From: REEB95 sp963810055
Lineage (GTDB): Bacteria > Pseudomonadota > Alphaproteobacteria > ATCC43930 > CGMCC-115725
Assembly: GCA_963810055.1 (NCBI GenBank)
Contig: CAWEME010000035.1
Location: forward strand, 62,001-126,000
DNA length: 64,000 nt
Direction: 5' to 3'
Under the pieces are notes generated by a model that worked only from the letters and a program-made list of their open reading frames with translations, had not been told where the DNA came from and searched no databases. This document shows positions 59,180 to 64,000 of this stretch, piece by piece (the first letter of the stretch is position 1; each line of letters opens with the position of its first letter). Made by a program: the position numbers and the translations under genes.

Positions 59180-62100
59180 TGGCAACCGGCATGAACATCG
59201 CGCCAGGGCTGCTCTCGCTTGCCGCGGCGAACGGATTGACGCCTTCGATGTCGCAATCGTGGTATCCGGCGCTGGTGCGGACTCCGCGCGTCCTGGTGCC
59301 GATCGAGCTCGAAGTGTTGATGGTGCGCGATACCCAGCAGAGCTGGGCCAATTGCATGATGGCCATGCCGCCGACGCCGCCCGCCGCCGCCAGCGGCACG
59401 ACGACGCCCGCCGCCAGCGCCGCGACGACGCCCGCCGCCAGCGCCGCGCCCTCGACGCCGGCCGCCAGCCTGGCCCCGCCGCTCTTCAGCGAGCGTAAAT
59501 CCCGCCCGCGCGGCGCCTATCTGCAGTGGTATTTGCCGAACGGCCTGACCGGGGGCATCGCCGATTCAGAATCGAATAGCGTGAATTTTCCTGCGATTCC
59601 GGATCGCTGGCTGGTGTTGCGGATTTCCGCGGGCAGCACGCCGCTCCGCCGCGCGGTGACCGGATGGGTTCTGGAGGCTGGGAGCCAGCAGCCGGTGGTG
59701 ACCCAACTCGCCAATTGGAGCGAGCCCGGTCCCGCGACCGGCGGGTCAAATCCGCTGACCGCGCTCGGCCAGGGCGATCTTGCCTGGGCCGCCTATTTCG
59801 ACAATGTCCAGAACCGGCTCGGCTTTTACGACCCTTCACTCGATCGGGACGAGGTGGAGGGCCCGCTCGCCTATCTTGTCTGCGGCTGGTACGCCGATCC
59901 GACCTCCGATCCCCTCGGCTCGGCCTCCGTGACCTCGCTCGCGGCCTTCAACGCGACGATGCAGACGCTCGGCTGGCAACTCGATGCCGGCCAGCTCAAT
60001 GAGGTGGTCGCGCAGCGCCAGGCGTTCCTCGCGGTGGCAGGCCTGGTCGGCCTCGATGTGCAGACGCAGTTGCCCGAGGCCGATTACACGACCAGCGGCA
60101 ATTGGTGGCCAACCGCGACGGTGTTTCACGGCGCGGTCGTCAATATCGCCTGGCCGGATTCGGACGACACGCAGGAGGTCGGCGGGCCGCCGGCGGCGTC
60201 ATCGATCGTCGTGGCCGCGGGCGACACCATGGCGGAAACGCTGGCTGCGCTGATCGCGAACGCCAATGCCGCGCCCACGCAAGCGCCGATCGTCGAGGCG
60301 TTGCAGCTCGGCGTGCTTGCCGAGCTCGACCAGCCGGATGGCCGCGCGAAGCTTGATGCGCAATTGCATGCGTCGTCCTTCGCGAGCCAGTCCGGCGGGC
60401 AGGCAACGATCGAGCCGCTCACGATCGCGCCGAGCGGGCCGCCGCCGGCGGCCCCCGCGAACCCGCCGCCGCCGGGGCCGGGCATATTCGCCCAGCGGCA
60501 AAGCGCCGCTCGGCCGTTCGTCGGGGTGGGCGATGAAGTGCCGCAGAATATCTATGCCGTTCCGCAGGTCGCGGCGGCGAACCCGGTCGGACAGCTTGCG
60601 GTTCCGAGCGGCCACGCTCCGCTCGTGCTGTCGGAGAAGGTCGTCTCGGGCAGCCTGAGCTCGATCATCGCGCGGCTCGGCGTCGGCGTGGCCGTCCCGG
60701 CTTTCGACCCCGGCGGCGCGATCGACGCGCAACGCGCTGTGCCGCGCTACTTCACGCCCAAGGACCCGATCCTGCTGGTGCAGGGCGGCAAGCGCGCGTT
60801 CACCCATGACAGCAGCGTCAAGACCGAGAACGGCATGGTGGTCTGCCGGCTGACGCCGGTCGAAGAACTGAGCTGGATGATGCCGGGCGGCTCGGCGCGG
60901 TCCGCGGTGCGCGGCGAGGATGTCTTGGAAAACGGCGTCGGCAACGGAAGCGTGCCGCTCGAGTGCGAAGGCCTGCTGCGCGAGACGGTGCTCCTCGACA
61001 ACGGCAGCGCCGCCACGATCGCGGCGAGCGTGGCCGCGAGCACGGCGGGGACCTTTGACGTCGCCACCGCCAAGCTTTGTGCGAGCGTCGAGCAGACCGC
61101 TTGGTATGCGCTACGCGACCCCCATATCGACGCCGCGCCGCTCTTGGCCCAAAGCGGCATCGCGGGCACTTTGCCGGCCCCCTTCTCCGTCGCCCCTGCG
61201 GCCCAGCCGTGGACGCCGATCCATCTGGACTGGACGGTCGAATTCCTGCCTTCGCCGAACGGCGAGAACGACTGGAGCCTGGGCGAGCTGGATTTCACGT
61301 TGAACGAAGGTGCCGTGATTCCAGCGGCAGGGACCGGAATCTCGTGCAGCGGCCGTTCGACCTTGACCGGTGGCGCGAGCGCGACGCTTGCAGCGGCGGT
61401 GCAAAAGGCCGTCGACGACGTGACCAGGATCGGCGGGACCGCGCCGGTTCCGGCCGCGGGAATCGAGGCGAATTTCTCCCTCCTGGCGCAGACGCTGAGC
61501 CAGACCCTGCGTCCGTTGAACTCTGGCCGGCGTAGCCACGCTGGCGAGCCCGCCCGCGTCCGGCCAGCCTTCCGCCGATGGGCAAGCAGTCGATCCGTCG
61601 TTGCTCAACGATATCAGCAACGCGCTCGCAAATATGGACGTGCTGTCCTGCGGCTTGAACGGCCTCCTGACTCAATTGCGCGGCGGGGTGCCGGGCGACG
61701 GGACATCGATCGCGCCAGGAGGCGTCACGCCGACCCCGTTTTTTGCGGTGCGCGCCGGCTTCCTGCGCATTGTCCGGCTACGGCTGGTCGACGGTTTCGG
61801 GCAGTTTGTCGACCTGTGCGGCTCCGATGCCACCCATGCGGCGCAAGGCTATTTGGTTTCGGATACGATGGGCGTGCCAAACCAACCCGGGCTGCTCGCG
61901 CAACCGCCGCGCTTCTCGGCGCCGACGCGCGCCTGGTTCCGCTACATGAGCGCGGACCAGCCCGGCGTCGAAGCCGACTATCAGACCAGCCCGATCTGCG
62001 GCTTCCTGATGCCGAACCATCTCGACGGCTCGCTCGAGTTCTTCAATGCCGACGGCAGCGGCGCCGGCAGTTTGCAGCCGAACGACCAGGGCATCGTGGT

Positions 62101-63064
62101 ATGGCAGGGGGCGCCCGGGCTGCCGAGCACCGCGGGCCAGGATCCCGCCGCGACAACGAACAACGGCTACGCCGCCCAGCTCGCCGCTTCGCTGGTCGAC
62201 TGGGGAGTGGCCGATGCCGGCCAATCGGCCGAAACGGCGCTGTCCGCGTTGTTGCGAACCATCGATTCGACGTTGTGGACGGTCGACCCCTTCGCGCATC
62301 AGGGAGACGAGCACCTGTCGCTGCTGGTCGGGCATCCGGTCTGCGTCATGCGCGGCTTGTTGCGGCTCGACGTGGCCGACCCGGTCGTCACGCCCGACGG
62401 CACGCTCGCGACCGTGCCGATCCGGCTCGGGAACCTGACGCAATGGAATGACGGGCTGCTCGGCTATTTCGTCAATGACGATTACACGCAGCTCTACGTC
62501 GCCGACGCCGCCTCGGCCGGGATGGCGCGCGCGATCGGTCCGCAGCAAGGCTTCCTGCAGCAGATCAATCTGGTGCCATCGTTTTACGCGACCTTTGCCA
62601 ACGACGTCGCAGCCAACGTCACGAGTGGCACGGCGGCGCCGGGCAATACGCCGGCAACTCATCCCTATATCAACACCACCGGACTGCTGTGGATCCGGCC
62701 GAACCAGACGATCAACCTGACGCTGCTGGTCGAGCCGCTCAGCACCGTTCACGCGACCGCCGGGCGCGTCCCGCGCAAGGAGATCGGCATGCGCCGCACC
62801 TGGGTGACTGCGGGGCTGGCGGCGATCGCGCCCACGTTCCGGTTCGGACCCGTCCTGGTCGATCCGAACCAGATCCGCATGCCGCTGGCGACCGGCCTCA
62901 ACAGCACCTGGGTGTGGGATTATCGCGCCGACGCGGTGGCGTGGGCGGAAAACCCGGTGACCAACGCGACCGACAATGCGCTACTCGGCAGCCCTCCGGC
63001 GAGCGGCTCGGAGGGCTGGCTCAAATTGAATCCCCCCTCGAGCGCGGCGGGGACAAGCTCGTGA
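59179..63064 (+). pseudogene. Very large unknown protein, third gene of the unit, with one frameshift
   Basis: About 1295 residues conceptually. The first part (59179-~61522) includes a TTPAASAA repeat, PRGAYLQWYLPNGLTGG, IPDRWLVLRIS and several Pro/Ala linkers. Near 61520-61525 the frame shifts by one base, and the rest (TLAGVATLASPP... SLLNDISNALANMDVL ... WLKLNPPSSAAGTSS) runs to TGA 63062-63064. The total length is 3n+1, again one extra base. The C-terminal part has an ordered beta-rich look (RLRLVDGFGQFVDLCG, GFLMPNHLDGSLEFF). No signal peptide. No family known to me. Confidence 0.6.
59401..59448 (+). repeat. Perfect 24-bp direct repeat in the large unknown gene
   Basis: Two identical, in-frame 24-bp units encode TTPAASAA twice, inside a longer Pro/Ala/Ser/Thr linker. 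A flexible linker that can change length by slippage is likely. Confidence 0.85.
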
Positions 63065-64000
63065 GCATCTTCGAAACAATCGCGAACATCCTCGGACTGG
63101 CGGTGGAGGCCAAGTTGCCCCCGGTTTCGACGAGTTGACCGCATGGGTGCCATTGTCGGTCTCGGTGGATGGACCCGATAGTGGGATTCCCTATAATCTC
63201 GTTGACTCGTTTCGTAATCTTGCCTTACTCCACGCATTTACTGATTATACGGTAAACTCGATTACCATTGACTATGTTTCCGCGCTCATTGCCAAAGGCT
63301 TGCTGCGCCCCGATCCGGCAGACGCAACGAAATTCCAAGTTAAACTCAGCCTGAGAATCGCTTATCCCTTTGCCGCGGGCACGCCAGATGTAATTTCCGG
63401 CAGCGGTCCCTTGCCGCTCGTGCTCTTAAATCACGGTCATTACGACAGTTGGAAGCCGCTCGGCCTCACGTTCCCGAGCACTGGCCCGACAACCGTTCAG
63501 CCACCGGACATCGCCATATCCCCGAGCTACCAAGGCTATGCCTACCTGCAGAGCGCGCTAGCCGCATGTAATATCGTATCCGTGTCGGTCGATCACAATC
63601 TCGCATGTTTTACAAAATCCTTCATAGAGACTCGCGCCGACACCGTGATCGCGGCTTTGAACGCGCTCGGCTTGGAAGCAAAATCATCAACGAGCCGCTA
63701 TTGCGGCCGGCTCGACTTTTCGAGGATCGGCCTCATGGGCCATTCCCGGGGCGGAGATGCCGTCGTTCGCGCGGTGAAAAAGATCCTCGCCGACCCGACC
63801 CTGAGCGCGACCTACACCATCAAGACCGTGTGCTCGTTGGCTCCCACCGATTTCACCGGTTCCAGCGTGGCGGCAAATCGCATGTTCCTCGACGTCAACG
63901 ACGTCAATTTCTACCTCGTCATGTACGGAGCACTCGACGGGGATGTCAGCGGTTATGGTGGTGCGACGGGTATTGCCGGCACCGGATTTCGGCACTACGA
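63061..64000 (+). pseudogene. Alpha/beta hydrolase, fourth gene of the unit (frameshifted, runs off the window)
   Basis: The GTG at 63061 overlaps the previous stop as GTGA. The frame begins SIFETIANILGLAVEAKLPP and hits a stop at once, because the run of five C at 63117-63121 is one base short. With one more C it continues GFDELTAWVPLSVSVDGP... to the window end. The hydrolase part shows LPLVLLNHGHYDSW (strand before the oxyanion loop), a chlorophyllase-like VSVDHN, and the nucleophile elbow GHSRGG at ~63735. The acid and His lie beyond or near the edge. Substrate unknown. Confidence 0.65.

Overview
The window looks like the chromosome of a GC-rich alphaproteobacterium, possibly from the Rhodospirillales/Acetobacterales side. 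This is an inference from the PAS_5-family proteins, an LdtR-like MarR regulator, the GxxExxY and DUF4268 genes and the codon use. No rRNA, intact tRNA, insertion sequence, CRISPR array or replication origin was recognised.

The core, about 4.9-46.8 kb, is one large flagellar locus, nearly all on the minus strand. Read in the direction of transcription it starts at 46.7 kb with a PilZ-like gene. Next come fliE-fliF-fliG-fliK-fliM-fliN-fliQ(second copy)-flhA-fliA-motA-motB-(105-aa membrane protein)-fliH-fliI-fliJ-fliL-fliO-fliP-fliQ-fliR-flhB. These encode the MS ring, switch, export apparatus, stator and sigma-28. flgA and an flgN-like gene then run on the plus strand. The rod/hook operon flgBCDEFGHIJ-(124-aa gene)-flgK-flgL follows. 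It leads into a glycosylation block: a 1283-aa sulfotransferase/glycosyltransferase fusion plus rfbC, rfbD and rfbA for dTDP-rhamnose. After that come flagellin, fliD, fliS and flgM, and an XRE/S24-like regulator closes the locus. Many neighbours overlap by ATGA, GTGA or TGATG. FliA/FlgM, FliD/FliS and a two-domain FlgJ make this resemble the beta/gammaproteobacterial type of flagellar system. No chemotaxis genes are visible and FliM lacks the usual CheY-binding N-terminal motif.

Two structural genes, fliF and flgL, are each cut by a single in-frame stop codon (TAG and TAA). The conserved C-terminal part continues in the same frame beyond the stop. A 21-bp motif recurs upstream of four gene groups of the locus: the XRE gene, the glycosyltransferase, fliL and the PilZ-like gene.

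The flanks (1-4.8 kb and 46.8-57 kb) are accessory and partly decayed. They hold a truncated Y-family polymerase, three PAS_5 proteins plus a broken fourth copy, and an inverted pair of related DNA elements at 0.5-0.8 and 51.9-52.1 kb. They also hold an adenylylsulfate-kinase pseudogene, the tail of a type ISP restriction enzyme, a Flp-like pilin, a bacteriohemerythrin and several very small genes. An intact FIST-domain sensor gene beside a PAS-histidine kinase gene lies at 53.7-56.1 kb.

The right end (57-64 kb) holds four large, translationally coupled plus-strand genes. The first three belong to no family I recognise and the fourth is an alpha/beta hydrolase that runs off the end. Three of the four carry a single apparent frameshift. 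This block is the best candidate for an undescribed system, but whether it is functional depends on resolving those frameshifts.
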